A program made the translations under genes and the position numbers. A DNA stretch of 64,000 bases. Origin: Margaritifera margaritifera. Its lineage: Eukaryota; Mollusca; Bivalvia; Unionida; Margaritiferidae. The stretch lies in NCBI GenBank assembly GCA_029931535.1, contig JAQPZY010001579.1, forward strand, positions 1,974,501 to 2,038,500. Direction: 5' to 3'. Below, one piece after another: positions 12,542 through 25,499 of this stretch (the first letter of the stretch is position 1; every line of letters starts with the position of its first letter). Under the pieces are notes generated by a model that saw nothing but the letters and a program-made list of their open reading frames with translations, did no database searches and was not told where the DNA came from.

Positions 12542-14149
12542 TAGATAGATAGACATACAGATATATATATATAGATAGATATAGACATACAGATAGATAG
12601 ATAGACATCTATACATACAAATAGATAGATAAATATACATACATATATATAGACAGATAGATATACATACAGATAGACAGACATACAGATAGATAGACAT
12701 ACAGATAGATATATAGGCACACAGATAGATAGACATACATTTATATAGATAGATAGATAGGCATACAGATATATAGATAGACATACAGATAGATGGATAG
12801 GCATACAGATATATAGATAGATATACAGATAGATAGACATACAGATAGATATATAGACATACAGATAGATAGATAGATAGATTGACATACAGATATATAG
12901 ATAGACATACAGATATATAGATAGGCATACAGATATATAGATAGACATGCAGATGGATAGATAGAAATACAATAGATAGACATGCAGAGAGATAGACATA
13001 CAGATAGATAGACATACAGATAGATAGATAGATAGATATACAAATAAACATACAGATAGATATACAGATAAACATACAGATAGATAGATAGATAGATATA
13101 CAGATAGATATATAGATAGATAGGCATACAGATATATCGATTGGCATACAGATAGATAGATAGATTGGCATACAGAGAGATAGATTGGCATACAGATAGA
13201 TAGATTGACATACAGATAGATAGGCATACAGATATATTGATTGGCATACAGATAGATAGATTGGCATACAGAGAGATAGATTGGCATACAGATAGATTGG
13301 CATACAGAGAGATAGATTGGCAAACAGATATATAGATAGGCATACAGATATATAGATTGGCATACATATATATAGATTGGCATACAGATAGATAGAATGG
13401 CAAACAGATATATAGATTGGCATACAGATAGATAGATTGGCATACAGATAAATAGATTGGCATACATATAGATAGATAGGCATACAGAGAGATAGATAGG
13501 CATACAGATAGATAGATTGGCATACAAATAGATAGATTGGTATGCAGATAGATAGATTGGCATACATATAGATAGGCATACAGATAGGTTGGCATACAGA
13601 GAGATAGACTGGCTTACAGAGAGATAGATTGGCATACAGAGAGATAGATAGACAGACAGACAGACATATAGATAGATAAATAGATTGGCATACAGATAGA
13701 TAGATCGGCATACAGATAGATAGATAGGCATACAGAGAGATATATTGGCATACAGATAGATAGATTGTCATACAGATAGATAGATTGGCATACAGATACA
13801 GATAGATTAGCATACAGATAGATAGAATGGCATACAGATAGATAGATAGATAGGCATACAGATAGATAGATTGGCATACAAATAGATATATTGGCATACA
13901 GATAGATAGATTGGCATACAGATAGATAGGCATACAGATAGACTGGCATACAGAAAGATAGATTGGCATACAGAGAGATAGATAGACATACAGGTAAATA
14001 GATTAGCATACAGATAGATAGGCATACAGATAGATTGGCATACAGATAGATAGATTGGCATACAGAGAGATAGATCAGCATACAGATAGATAGATTGGCA
14101 TACAGAGAGATAGATAGACAGATAGATAGATATACAGATATATAAATAG

Positions 14150-14418
14150 ATATATAGACATACAGATAGCTATATAGATATATAAACGTACAGATAAATA
14201 AATAGACATACAGATAGACAAATAGACATGTATAGATAGATACATAGACATACAGATAGATAGAGATACAGATAGATAGATAGATATACATAGATAGACA
14301 TACAAATAGATAGATAGATAAAGATAGTGAGAGAGGAGTATGTAGCGATAGATTTAGATAGATGGAATACGAGGGGTATATAACAAATCTGAATATATTA
14401 TTGCACTGTAAACATACA
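14150..14418. repeat. Higher-order island 1 in the GATA satellite
   Basis: A conserved segment with GAGAGGAGTATGTAGCGATA, 'ggaatacgaggggtatataacaaatctgaatat' and TATTGCACTGTAAACATACA, preceded by a shared ~130-base prefix (TAAACGTACAGATAAATAAA). It recurs at 15,935-16,230 and 16,770-17,085. Confidence 0.85.
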
Positions 14419-15288
14419 GAGAGATAGATAGACATACAGATAGATCTATTAGCATACAGATAGATAGATAGGCATACAGATTGATTGGCAAAACGAGAGA
14501 TAGACTGGCATACAGAGAGATAGACAGACAGATATATAGATAGATAGATAAATAGATTGGCATACAGATAGATAGATAGGCATACAGATAGATAGATAGG
14601 CATACAGAGAGATAGATTGGCATACAGATATATAGATTGTCATACAGATAGATAGATTGGCATACAGATAGATAGATTGGCATACAGATAGATAGAAAGA
14701 TAGGCATACAGATAGATAGATTGGCATACAAATAGATATACTGGCATACAGATAGATATATTGGCATACAGATAGATAGGCATACAGATAAACTGGCATA
14801 CAGAGAGATAGATTGGCATACAGAGAGATAGATAGACATACAGATAAATAAATTGGCATACAGATAGATAGGCATACAGATAGATTGGCATGCAGAGAGA
14901 TAGATTGGCATACAGAGAGATAGATCGGCATACAGATAGATAGATTGGCATACAAATAGATAGATTGGCATACAGATAGATAGACTGGTATACAAATAGA
15001 TAAATAGGCATAGAGATAGATAGGCATACAGAGAAATTGGCATACATATAGATAGATAGGCATACAGAGAGATAGATAGGCATACAGAGAGATAGATAGG
15101 CATACAGATAGATAGATTGGCATACAAATAGAGAGATTGGTATGCAGATAGATAGATTGGCATACAGAAAGATAAGCATACAGATAGATTGGCATACAGA
15201 GAGATAGACTGGCATACAGATAGATAGGCATACAGATAGATTGCATGCAGAGAGATAGATTGGCATACAGAGAGATAGATTGGCATAC

Positions 15289-15390
<102 letters not shown>

Positions 15391-15524
15391 ATAGATTGGC
15401 ATACAGATAGATAGATTGGCATACAGATTGATAGATAGGCATACAGAGAGATAGATTGGCATACAGATATATAGATTGGCATACAGATAGATAGATTGGC
15501 ATACAGATAGATAGAATGGCATAC

Positions 15525-15626
<102 letters not shown>

Positions 15627-15934
15627 GCATACAGATAGATAGATTGGCATACAAATAGATATATTGGCATACAAATAGATAGGCTTACAGATAGACTGGC
15701 ATACAGAGAGATAGATTGGCATACAGAGAGATAGATAGACATACAGGTAAATAGATTAGCATACAGATAGATAGGCATACAGATAGATTGGCATACAGAT
15801 AGATAGATTGGCATACAGAGAGATAGATCGGCATACAGATAGATAGATTGGCATACAGATAGATAGATTGGCATACAGAGAGATAGATCGACAGACAGAT
15901 AGTTAGATAGATAGACAGATAGATAGATAGACAT

Positions 15935-16230
15935 ACAGATATATAGATAGATATATAGACATACAGATAGCTATATAGATATATAAATGTACAGATAAAT
16001 AAATAGACATACAGATAGACAAATAGACATGTATAGATAGATAGATACATAGACATACAGATAGATATATAGATAGACAGAGATACAGATAGATAGATAT
16101 ACATAGATAGACATACAAATAGATAGATAGATAAAGAGATTGAGAGAGGAGTATGTAGCGATAGATATAGATAGACGGAATACGAGGGGTATATAACAAA
16201 TCTGAATATATTATTGCACTGTAAACATAC
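15935..16230. repeat. Higher-order island 2 in the GATA satellite
   Basis: Same prefix and island as at 14,150-14,418, offset by about 1,814 bases, with only scattered differences. Confidence 0.85.
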
Positions 16231-16710
16231 AGAGAGATAGATAGACATACAGATAGATAGATTAGCGTACAGATAGATAGATAAGCATACAGATAGATTG
16301 GCATAGAGAGAGATAGATTGGCATACAGAGAGATAGACAGGCAGATATATAGATAGATAGATAAATAGACTGGCATACAGATAGATAGATAGGCATACAG
16401 AGAGATAGATTGGCATACAGATATATAGATTGGCATACAGATAGATATATTGGCATACAGATAGATGGAAAGATAGGCATACAGATAGATAGATTGGCAT
16501 ACAAATAGATATACTGGCATACAGATAGATAGGCATACAGATAAACTGGCATACAGAGAGATAGATTGGCATACAGAGAGATAGATAGACATACATATAA
16601 ATAAATTGGCATACAGATAGATAGGCATACAGATAGATTGGCATACAGATAGATAGACTGGCATACAGAGAGATAGATAGATAGACAGATAGATAGACAG
16701 ATAGATAGAC

Positions 16711-16769
<59 letters not shown>

Positions 16770-16773
<4 letters not shown>

Positions 16774-17085
16774 CATACAGATATATAGATAGATATATAG
16801 ATAGATATATAGAGATACAGATAGCTATATAGATATATAAACGTACAGATAAATAAATAGACATACAGATAGACAAATGGACATGTATAGATAGATACAT
16901 AGAACTTACAGATAGATATATAGATAGATAGAGATACAGATAGATAGATAGATAGATATACATAGATAGACATACAAATAGATAGATAGATAAAGAGAGT
17001 GAGAGAGGAGTATGTAGCGATAGATAGATATATATAGACGGAATACGAGGGGCATATAACAAATCGGAATATTATTGCACTGTAC
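16770..17085. repeat. Higher-order island 3, at the satellite edge
   Basis: Third copy, about 859 bases after the second. Its right side runs directly into unique sequence, so this may be the original from which the internal copies were duplicated. Confidence 0.8.
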
Positions 17086-17139
17086 AACATAGTTCTTTAT
17101 TAGTGAACAGTACGTCGGTGTATCCTGTCAAAGAACGCC

Positions 17140-18180
17140 GCCATGCACCGTGACACACTTTGTCAGTCTGATTATCCAATTATTAAATGTTATTTTGTAT
17201 TCACGTTTTTGGAATGTTGTTCATACACTAGAAAACTGTACTTCCAACCTCGTGGTGGCTTTCAAATCCATCTGTTCTTCAGCGAATCTTTGACAACGGG
17301 ATTCATCCAAAAATCACTTGGAGCTAAATTAATGCTATATGGAAGATGTGACAAAGTTTGTATAGCTATACTTCTTCAGGAAGTCTGTCACGATGGCAGA
17401 TTTACGTGCTGGTACGTTTTCATGGAGTAGATGGATACCTTGGGTATCAGTGGGCGGACGGGTGTTCCGGTAGTATTCAACAACTTTTGGCAACACTTTG
17501 GAGACACAAAAATATGTACAGTGACACTAACAGAGTTATGCACGAATCTTTTGCATCGAAAATAATGCGTATAAAACTCTCTTGACAGTCCGACTACGTC
17601 AAGCGATTTGTGGTCTCTGTTCGTTTTCTCCGATCCAAAGTTGATTATTTTCGTTTGAGTCGTACTTAAAAAGGTAACTTCATTTCATCACTTGTGTCAA
17701 TCTCATTCAAATGCTTCTGGTTACTCTCTTCATATTTTGCGACTAGCTGTTTGCCGATTTCAACCCGAGTCTGTTTTTGATCATCTGTCAACAAATGCAG
17801 GACACATCTTGCACAAACCTTTATGAGCACCAAATGATTTCTCAATATAATAAAAAAGCAAACGAAATAATGCCCGTAATAATAGAAACATATTCCACTG
17901 TGTATCAAACATCTTCATCAATTGTCCTCTTCACAGCTTCAACTTCCTGCTCACCAATCACAGATAATGGTCTTCCAGAATGTATCTCATCTTCCATGGA
18001 TTCTCGACCATCTTTAAAACGATGAAACCACCTCAGAATTGTAGGATATGACAGAGAATTGCATCGGCAAACTTTATCAAGGCTGGCCATGATAGTAGAC
18101 GGAGAGTACTCTAAGAGCACCCAGAATTCACAGTATGCTCTTTGCACAGTAGCTGAATTATTCTCCTCTGACATTTTTAC
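17140..18180 (-). pseudogene. Degenerate mariner-type transposase
   Basis: The N-terminal part (18,174-17,908) has the mariner helix-turn-helix: an RAYCEFW opening, YPTILRWFHRFKDGRES and HSGRPLS. In another frame follow VLHLLTDDQKQTRVEIG and KYEES, the usual mariner linker. Further down are LLHENVPARKS (the second catalytic motif, normally with Asp, here Glu) and, after another frame change, NLAPSDF with the third acidic residue. At least two frameshifts and several stops make it dead. I did not find terminal inverted repeats. It sits beside the GATA satellite in contactin intron 15. Confidence 0.85.
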
Positions 18181-18371
18181 GTCAGTTTCATTTACCTATG
18201 TTACGTCACACACATATATCTGCAGGTGTCCAGCGTGTTGCATTTTATAGAACGTTATTTTGTATATCGATTGGAATTAAATTTATTGACAGGTTCAAAG
18301 AAACCAAAATATTAAGAACTTTTTAAATACCTTTGTATTAATATTCAATATAATTATAAACACAGGTATTC

Positions 18372-18550
<179 letters not shown>

Positions 18551-18576
18551 GAGATATGAAGAAGTTGTTGCATTAC

Positions 18577-18754
18577 CTCTTGTAAAGAAGACAGACTGAC
18601 TATGCACCCCGTCTCCCCCACGGCTGACAGCAAATATCCTCAGTTCATACACAATATTCATCTGTATTCCGTAGATAATTTTTTCTGTTTCTAAACGCTC
18701 TGCCTTTACGTCTTTAGCCATCCGTATGTCTTCAGTAAAAGGCCAGTAGCGAAG
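18577..18754 (-). CDS. Cont: Contactin exon O: second half of FnIII-4
   Basis: Acceptor ATTCTAG, donor GTAATG. It encodes LRYWPFTEDIRMAKDVKAER, then IIYGIQMNIVYELRIFAVSR and a closing strand HSQSVFFTRG. 'RYWP' is typical of the fourth contactin FnIII. It has phase 0 in and phase 1 out. A GATA/CTAT microsatellite begins about 25 bases into the next intron. Confidence 0.92.
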
Positions 18755-19743
18755 CTAGAATAATAATAATAATATAAAAAAAATTAATTAAAAATAAAGT
18801 CTCAGTCATCGTCTTTGCCACCATCACCACCACCACTATCACCATCATCATCCATCTTTCTTTTCTTCTTCTTCATCTGAAGGTGATGATGACAACAACG
18901 ATGATGTTGGTATAATGTCATTTACCGAAACAAAACCCTGTGAATCTAACTCTTACACCACCACCACCGTGTATAATAAATTAAACATCATGTCTCGAGT
19001 CGTTCAGATAAAAGGGGTGTATCAGATAGGACCTTTTTGTTTATCCGTCTTTCCTTGTTTCGTCAGTCTGTCCCACTTCATTTGCTGTACAATTACTTTA
19101 ATTATTCATACTAAGTTGGAATACATCATCATTTGAATCTATTTAGTATGATTACACTTCAGTCTTTTGGAAATCAGCTTTGCGTTGAAGACTCAAACAA
19201 CTGTGTAACCCTTAAATGTGATAAACTCAGTAAATGTAGTAACCTAAAAGTGATATAAATTTTCAGCTCCTAAAGTAATAAATCACTAAAAATGTTATAA
19301 TTTCACTAGGTAATGTAAACAATTGTGTCAACCATAATTATATTCGAATAATTTTAACAAACCCTCAAATGTTGCAATTTTGAAATGTAAGCTGTACTCA
19401 AATAGCCGAATTGCACGAGTAGAGGTTTTCTCGTGTTTTAAAGAAGATTTCTTCTGTAGGTATTTGATACTTGATAAACGTGCTTAGCAACTGATCTTGT
19501 AATAAGAACAATAATACTCTGTTTCCTGTGTTCAAATCTTGCCGGAACCCTCAGAAAAGTCTTTAAACACTGGGGTTTCGCTTTAGGGATCAAACTCTTT
19601 CATCGTGCTCCAAGAATCGTTTGAACACAGGAAACCGTGTATGATCCATATATTATAAAATTTTTGCTTGAAAACTGTATTACAATTATAGTAATTGCAT
19701 TTTCAGACATTTGTTCAATTTACGAATTAACAGTCTTTTTTAC
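18755..19743. other. Contactin intron 14
   Basis: Holds an AAT run near 18,760, a CCA/CAT-rich stretch at about 18,815-18,860 with a GATGATG complement nearby, and a perfect 16-base inverted repeat (19,521-19,536 and 19,620-19,635). No coding signal seen. Confidence 0.6.
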
Positions 19744-19859
19744 CGTGTATCCTTCTAATGTCTCCTCTTTAGTATCGGTGTGCACTCCTCTCCACACCAC
19801 GCGGACGCTGCCTGCCGTGTGGGAGAACGTGTATATTTCTGTCGGATACATTGATGGCG
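19744..19859 (-). CDS. Cont: Contactin exon N: first half of FnIII-4
   Basis: A small exon without a long open frame of its own, found by looking for the missing phase 1-to-0 piece. It has a TCGCAG acceptor and a GTAAAA donor. It encodes APSMYPTEIYTFSHTAGSVR, VVWRGVHTDTKEETLEGYT: an opening Pro strand, the FnIII core Trp and the 'L.GY' end of the C strand. It joins in frame to the next exon's RYWPF. A G-quadruplex-capable tract lies about 90-120 bases upstream in the sense strand. Confidence 0.88.
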
Positions 19860-19949
19860 CTGCGATAGAAAAAGACTTGAATACAGCATATTTGCATAAA
19901 AATAGAACTGCTTTACTTCATAAGTTATGAATAATTTAGCGTTTTGGCT

Positions 19950-19977
19950 CCCCATTACCACCCCTCCCCCTACCCCC
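19950..19977 (-). promoter_or_regulatory. G-quadruplex-capable tract in pre-mRNA sense strand
   Basis: On the minus (sense) strand there are four G runs of five, five, four and four separated by loops of 2, 1 and 7 bases, satisfying the common G3+N1-7 rule. It lies 90-120 bases upstream of the exon N acceptor, close enough to influence splicing. The motif is seen; the function is inference. Confidence 0.55.
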
Positions 19978-20555
19978 ACATTGACGATGCCCCCCTCCGA
20001 CCTGACCCCACCGCACTCCCCTGTGTCTACAACGATGTAACAAGAAGAAACGGTAACTTAACAATCCAGTGTTTATGCCTCCAGCACAGAGGATGACTGT
20101 TACCCTTGATAGCAATTGCAACAATTGTTCTGCAACGTTCCATAGGTTGTGGTGATCTGCAACGCTCAATAACGGTTGTGCAAGTTTTTCTTAATTTTTT
20201 CCCAGGATGATTTATAAAAAAATTTATTATATTTCCGCCTTATGAAATGTTCAACATTGGAGCATATTCTGCACATTTGCGACATAAAATTTCACGACTT
20301 TCAAATTGACAACAGGCATATTACATGCTAGAAGTACTATCAAAGTAAATTAACTTTTCGTTATTTTTTTTAGTTTTTGTTTCGCTAAGTCGCCAACATT
20401 TTATGCTCCAAAATATTTTTAATGAAATATCTGCGTGAATGATATTGCACTCTAATTTATTCAAAAGAGTCAAAGATAGATGAAAACCAGTGTTTAGATA
20501 CAAGTAAAATTGTTGGTAATACTATTTTCAATCGACAATGAAATACATGGACATT

Positions 20556-20558
<3 letters not shown>

Positions 20559-20600
<42 letters not shown>
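20559..20600. repeat. AT microsatellite
   Basis: About 21 AT units in contactin intron 13. Confidence 0.95.
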
Positions 20601-20604
<4 letters not shown>

Positions 20605-21330
20605 GCTAAACAGCTGTGACTAAAACTGCTAATGCATCATATTCAACATGTTGCTTTTAATATCCTTAAAAGACAAAAAATTAACAAAAGGAGATAACTC
20701 GGGTAGATAAGACAGGGAAACATCTTGTATATTTTGCATTATTTTTTGCCTTTCTATACTTCTAGAATCGGACTTACAAAATAAAGCAACGTTCTCAGTA
20801 AACATGTGCATTTTCAAATTGAAGCATAAAACTAAATTTGTGCTGCCTTTACTCTTATGATTTCTTTCAATTTTGTTGAACGTGATAATGAACTTTTGCA
20901 TTGCGACTACGGCAAAAAACTCTTATTTGGTTCAAGAACTAGATTTACTCCATAGATTCAAAGAGTAAACCTAATCCATACACACTTCATTGAAATCATA
21001 ATAAATTTGCTTACAGATTCACGATTTACTTTCTTGCAAGATAATGGTGTGTACCTTAGATACCTGTAATACATGAACATACAGAGTTTTATTTTCTCCC
21101 CTTGGAGGTTAAATTACTGTGATCTTTTTTCCATACTATTCACCTGGAATATTTTAAATGTTCTTTCCAGCAGGTCCAGTCTACATTACAAGCACAAAAA
21201 AATTGCAGATCAAACAAAGCCGGACTGATTTTCCAAATAAAAACTTCTAAGATCGTGTCATTTGAAAAACGCTCGTCCTTCCTATGACATACGCACATAC
21301 AGAGAGAAAATCAGGGACTAACTTAATTCC

Positions 21331-21580
21331 GGGTGGCCGAGTGGTCTAAGGCGCTCGCCTTTACAGATCACTCACATCTCACCTCTGTCCACGTGGGTTC
21401 GAGTCTCGGCTCGACCAACGTAAGTATGTGAGAAAGCTTGGAAGTAGCTTCCCGTGGGTCGGTGGTTCTTCTCGGGGTTTTCCCGGGTTCTTCCTCCAAA
21501 CAAATATACTGGTCGCTATGTATAGCCTATCATGTGCTGAAAAATGGCGTTAAACCCACAAAACACAAACACAAACGCAA
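21331..21580 (+). mobile_element. tRNA-derived SINE, younger copy with perfect target-site duplication
   Basis: The head resembles a leucine-type tRNA: A box TGGCCGAGTGG, 'tctaaggcgctcgcctt', B box GGTTCGAGTCTCG. The body contains CGTGGGTCGGTGGTTCTTC and the tail ends in repeated ACAAAC words. It is flanked by the identical 12-mer TAACTTAATTCC at 21,319-21,330 and 21,581-21,592, a target-site duplication from target-primed reverse transcription. It is inverted relative to the host contactin gene. Confidence 0.92.
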
Positions 21581-22202
21581 TAACTTAATTCCAGGTGGTG
21601 CTCTAGCATTGCTCATCTGGGAAGCAGTTTGACCCCCAAAGTCTGTTTTCGAGCATGCGGTGGAAAAGGCTGAAGCTGGTGCAGACGATGCTGTGTGTTA
21701 TTGTCGACGCTATGGTTGTCGCTTAGTTTTCGGTTTTCTCCGTAGGTTTAAAGGGAACCTACATTCTGGTAGGAAAACATGAGTCAACAAATGTTGAAAT
21801 ATAGTAGTGTAGATAAGCCGTTGCTAGATCAATTTTTTCTTCTTCTCTTTTTAAATCCTAAAAACGAATTTGAGAATATTAAAAATCGAAATTAAAAACC
21901 TTACTAGATGACACGTATTTTTGTGTATCTCAACCAGACCAGTCAGACTTAATTATCAGTTAAACAGTGTCGTCTGCTATGATTTTTCCCAGTAAACAAA
22001 TGTTATATATTTCATTAAGGTTTTGGCTCCTCACCAGACTAGCTGGTGAGATATTTCATTCATGCCACTTATGAATGACAGATTCATTGCGTCGGGCTGA
22101 AGCAAGGCGTTATTTCAAACAACAGTATTTTACTCTAGATTATCGTCTGAACAATTAGCAAAAGTGCACAATTGTTTAGATTCTAATGTAGTTGCCAACG
22201 GA

Positions 22203-22352
22203 TATAATCCTTCATATGCATTGGCTTAGCATAGGAAAATTCAATCCTAGGGTCAGAATTCTGTGTCAAATCCGAGGATTTGCTTGTGTCTAATGCAAAA
22301 TTCTGATCCGAGGGTAGAGTTTCCTATCTAACACCGATGCATAATAAAGGAT
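22203..22352. mobile_element. Fold-back (MITE-like) element
   Basis: The left arm (ATCCTTCATATGCATTGGC, 'taggaaaattcaatcctagggtcagaattctg') is the imperfect reverse complement of the right arm ('cagaatt...ccgagggtagagtttccta', 'ccgatgcataataaaggat'). Arms are about 60-65 bases with a short centre. Small non-coding fold-back elements of this kind are usually non-autonomous DNA transposons; the family is unknown. Confidence 0.6.
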
Positions 22353-23751
22353 TGTTTTTCTCACATTCCTCAAAAAAATATGAGGGTGAAAATCAAAATG
22401 GTTTATTGTAAATACAGATGCAACTTTAAACATCAAAAACTGAATCTTTTCCCACTCTACGACAGAGTGTACAAGCTAGGTTTACACTTGAATATTCAGT
22501 TGAAACTTTGATATGATTTCTAAATATTTTTCTTAACTTTACAGGGTAAATAAAGTTCAAAACGAATTGGATGTGTGATCTGGAAATACATTGTTTAAAT
22601 TAATCTCTAAAAAAAGCCTACGTTAATTTTAAAGTTTAAAAAATTAATATATATTTAAATGAACCAAATAACATTGAAAAATTAACGTTGACAAGAGCAG
22701 TTGACAAGAGCAGTATATAAGGAAATTAGCATCATTAATAATTAAGCACACCTGTGTTCTCTAGTTGATTCATTCATTCAGGTATGATAGTGGAGTTGGT
22801 TGATTGGTCATGGGTCGAGGGAGTATAACATCAAATTGCTAAAGGTATGAGCTGGCATTACGTTAGATTACAGGGCATATAAAACTGTTGTGCACCTTAC
22901 ATCTCTGGAGAATGGTTTCTATATGCTGACAGAAATAATTACTTCTGCAGTTCCTGGCTGTATGTTCGACCTAGTAGTTCCAATGGAGGTTACATTTAAC
23001 TGTGTAACTGAAGTAATGCACTGAATACGTGAAAGGATCATGTAGACAGACCATAAATATACAATATAGATAGAGAGAATATTTGGTTTAAATGATGTTT
23101 GGTAAAAATAAAGATTTTTTTTTTTTTTAAACTGGAAATAAATTTGATATATGTGTAAATGTATATGAAAAAATGAGGGAGGTGGGGTGGCTGTGGTGTG
23201 GATAGAAATACATGTTGACATGTAAATTATATTTCAATTTAGTGGACCTAACAAACACAACGATGGAAGTTACCATTACTTTGGAATAAAAGATTTTTCA
23301 AAATTGGTGTCCTCACAGATAAACAGACACAAAAAGAAAATATACTTGTGTAAATAACATGCTTGAATTGTTTTCAATACACCAGAAAATATATCCGAGC
23401 ACAAAAACATATATTAATATGTAGATAACGCGATAAATATAATGTCTGAAAATGGTTCTGTACTAAAATTTCAAAAAGGTATCAAAACCAATCAAAAACT
23501 CTGTATGTTATTTATCCTGATTTTGAAAGTATCATAGTGCCAGATGCAACGTGTAAAAAAACCAAACTGATACAACAGCACTGCTTCACTGAATGCACAC
23601 GTGGAATCCTGCCAGAAGCAAAGCGCACTTCTGGTGCAATGCGAAGGACATACCTCGCAACAGGCGACGCAGCACACGGCCTCTGCAAAGCAGAACTCAA
23701 TATAGTATTGTGCCAGAGGTGTGCAGAAACATCTATACATATAAAACAACC

Positions 23752-24480
23752 AAGCATATTCCATCGGGGCTCTATCTGCATGTTAAATCCATCCACAGGA
23801 GATATAAACCAATAGTTTACAGAGGAACAGATTATATTCAAGCATTTTATTATGTGTTGGGTAAAACTGTAAATCTATTGTACAAAGAATTAAGACGGAC
23901 AAATGCACAACCGATGGTGCCCACAGTGGAGGTCGAAAAACATTTTAATTCAACAAATATATGTTACGTTTGTTATAAAAAATAAAACAATGTAAAAGAC
24001 GGTGAAGCTCACGCACGAAGGGTGCATGACCATAGCTAGTTAACATGCAAGTATGGAGGTCAAGCACATAAAGAATTCAATTTGAATTTTAAATATCCAA
24101 AATTCATACCATTATTCATTTATAACTTGTCTAGTTATGACAATCACTTATCAAGATAGTAGTTAAAATTGATCCAGACGAAGAGGTAAATATCAACCTA
24201 ACAACGACATGAAATTGTTCCATTCAGAAAAAAACAAGAAAATATTAAGCTGACGAAACCAATTTACGGTGGATGCAAAGTGTTAGAGTTATCTCAATGG
24301 CTAATGTACTCATTTTACTAGAAGTGGAAGAAAACAAATATGGTGATAGAATTAGGTTGTGAATGGTTGATTCTTTATGCATTCATGTTCAGACAGAAAA
24401 CTTTTACAATGACATACAGGATAACATGAACTTCTATGACCCAAGGAAAACATATCTGGCTTACCATAGATAAATAAATA
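23752..24480 (+). pseudogene. Polinton/adintovirus-like type B DNA polymerase relic
   Basis: Short blocks resemble the protein-primed PolB of Polintons (Mavericks) and adintoviruses. These are an IPSG and YRG region with an 'AQPMVPT' stretch and a C-x-x-C pair (NICYVCYK) near 23,760-23,985. Then come KFIPLFIYNLSSYDNHL near 24,100-24,150 and LTKPIYGG and LELSQWLMY near 24,255-24,320. Stops and frame changes separate them. The central catalytic part expected between the last two blocks is missing, so this is a dead copy with a large internal deletion. It lies in contactin intron 13, tail to tail with the ATPase relic. Confidence 0.65.
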
Positions 24481-24648
24481 AAGTCCCAGGAATTTTCGCT
24501 GAACGGCGACAAGCGGAGTTTAGTTGAAACGATAAATACATTAACTTACGGACAACCAAGCATGCAGAATGCAATGTATGCTTTCAGTACGAGCATGTGC
24601 AAGGCAACGGGTATTTATGATACCAGCTCTTTATAGCCAAAGGGATAC

Positions 24649-25195
24649 TCAAGTCTTATAATACGTTTTTTTTCTTTTGTTCTGTTTCAAAGTATATGTA
24701 TCTACAAGTTCTACTTTCATCTCATCCGGAACAAGATGGTTCTCTTCAAACACAGTTTCCATTGCTTTTCTTGCAGTAAACCACAACCAGAAAACATCAT
24801 TGTTTACAGAGTTGTACTTCTGCAGAATCACCCATACTGATATTTCAAAATGTTTGCTACTAAAGGCTACTTTGGTTAGGTTATTTGCTTTCATGCCTAC
24901 ATCGTCAAGATTGCCACTTTCATCAATCATACATAAATTTACGGTTCCTTGATATACATCAACCAGTAATTCTTCACTTATCCAATTTATCCACAAGAAC
25001 TATCAGAATCACCTACACATCTTTGAGGAAACACTTTCTATTGTAAGTTTTGTTGAACAGAAAAGGTGCGCAGAGAATGTCGATGTCAACAAAGTTATTG
25101 TATTCAGTCTATGTCAGATTTAGTGCAAACATAGTCTTTCCACAATTAGTCACTCCACAGATCATCATGTGACGAAGTTCTTTCAAATACATACA
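24649..25195 (-). pseudogene. Polinton/adintovirus-like packaging ATPase relic
   Basis: Near 25,130-25,180 the minus strand has a Walker A-like CGVTNCGKT preceded by LRHMMI. After a stop, a frame at 24,996-24,649 has LCMIDESGN (Walker B-like), KVAFSSKHFEISVWVILQKYN and NHLVPDEM. The order and spacing match the FtsK/HerA-type genome-packaging ATPase of Polintons and related viruses, known from family patterns. At least one stop and one frame break show it is inactive. Confidence 0.7.
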
Positions 25196-25499
25196 TACCT
25201 AAAATATAATTGAGTTTAGTTTATTGTTTTAGTTGTTTATCTGAACATCAGACACGAAATAAACATACAATATGTGAGCATCTGCATGTTCTGTTCTGTT
25301 GATTACAGTATGTTTCCGTTTTGTAATTTATTACCTACGGAAACGCTGAAGACTTTTAACGAATCCTTACAGGAAACAAAAACACATTCACGAGTGCGAT
25401 GAATATTTACTCGCATTTTAATTGATTATTTAAAGGTTGATATAAATCAATACGTTTTAGGTTGTCTTGGTTTTTCTAGTTTTTACTTATTTTCTGGTG

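Noticed and set aside
19936..20169. Minus-strand frame with a G/R-rich end
   Set aside because: The composition comes from the C-rich tract; there is no splice or domain support.
21331..21420. Possible functional tRNA-Leu gene
   Set aside because: A and B boxes are present but the sequence continues into a SINE body and tail with a target-site duplication, and the tRNA fold is incomplete.
23492..23841. Minus-strand frames of 90 and 109 codons opposite the PolB-like relic
   Set aside because: Shadows of a GC-richer stretch; cysteine-rich by chance, with no family pattern.
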